This document shows, in pieces, positions 63,953-64,000 of a stretch of DNA of 64,000 nucleotides. The DNA is from Microbacterium sp. CFH 31415 (GTDB lineage Bacteria > Actinomycetota > Actinomycetes > Actinomycetales > Microbacteriaceae), in the NCBI RefSeq assembly GCF_022538185.1, contig NZ_JAKYXC010000009.1:186001-250000 (forward strand). Reading direction: 5' to 3'. The position numbers and the translations under genes were made by a program. Position 1 is the stretch's first letter. Each line of letters opens with the position of its first letter. Under the pieces are notes generated by a model. That model was given only the letters and a program-made list of their open reading frames with translations. It ran no database searches and had not been told where the DNA came from.

Positions 63953-64000
63953 TCAGGCGCGTTGCAGGCGGTACCGCAGTGCGGCGAGCTCGGCCCACAG
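63953..64000 (-). CDS. 3' end of a gene truncated by the window edge
   Basis: A minus-strand frame encodes ...LWAELAALRYRLQRA followed by a TGA at 63953, immediately after a convergent-style hairpin. Only 15 residues are visible, so the product cannot be identified. The helical Leu/Ala/Arg composition is compatible with a protein C-terminus. Confidence 0.4.
   Translation of the reverse strand: MWAELAALRYRLQRA

Overview
The window is very GC-rich, with dense, mostly short-gapped genes, frequent GTG starts and 4-bp ATGA/GTGA stop-start overlaps. Gene content points to a high-GC Gram-positive actinobacterium, most likely Microbacterium or another Microbacteriaceae member. Supporting evidence: an actinobacterial-type LpdA quinone dehydrogenase, a biotin carboxylase-BCCP fusion, a 4-gene sdhCDAB, a restriction-endonuclease-fold protein of the kind typical of Microbacterium, and leaderless-type promoters. 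The species call is inference; the genes are read directly.

Layout. 30-3000 (-): NarL-type response regulator, histidine kinase and a six-helix membrane protein. 3.0-9.6 kb: TrmA-like RNA methyltransferase and Maf (divergent), acyl-CoA carboxylase alpha, LpdA, purine nucleoside phosphorylase. 9.6-13.5 kb: phosphohexomutase, MFS exporter, GNAT. 13.8-21.7 kb: a complete mannitol PTS locus, with mtlR divergent from EIIB, ptsH, ptsI, mtlA, mtlF and mtlD. 21.8-26.8 kb: alpha/beta hydrolase, TauE-like carrier, then an FMO, bile-acid-symporter-family carrier and SDR operon. 27.2-35.5 kb (-): nucleoside import and catabolism (BMP lipoprotein, ABC ATPase, two permeases, cdd, deoA, add). 35.7-40.5 kb: manC (-) and sdhCDAB (+). 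40.6-48 kb: MFS, YihY/BrkB, exonuclease III, trpS, an AbiEi-like/DUF559 nuclease-like gene bracketed by inverted repeats, GNAT, Fpg/Nei glycosylase. 48-52.4 kb: glpK, glpD and a divergent SorC-type regulator. 52.5-56.2 kb: FMN riboswitch followed by ribD, ribE, ribBA, ribH. 56.3-64 kb: small membrane protein, MHS-family transporter, drug-type ABC system (-), a 71-aa HTH protein with an ABC exporter under two tandem operators, and the end of a partial minus-strand gene.

How it works together. Several modules are self-contained: mannitol uptake plus the general PTS enzymes; nucleoside uptake plus deamination and phosphorolysis (with PNP and a sugar mutase elsewhere in the window); glycerol to dihydroxyacetone phosphate; electrons from succinate, glycerol-3-phosphate and NAD(P)H into quinone; and riboflavin synthesis under FMN feedback.

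Unusual signal lies mostly between genes. (1) Sixteen genes have TANNNT exactly 6 or 7 nt before the start codon, the leaderless-transcript architecture; two overlap back to back and two reuse the previous gene's stop codon. (2) A 77-bp near-palindromic element occurs three times, always between convergent genes, and nearly every other convergent junction also holds a large inverted repeat, several built from the word GCGGATGCC. (3) The DUF559-type gene is flanked on both sides by inverted repeats with a shared 15-bp core. No tRNA, rRNA, CRISPR array, IS transposase or prophage gene was seen.
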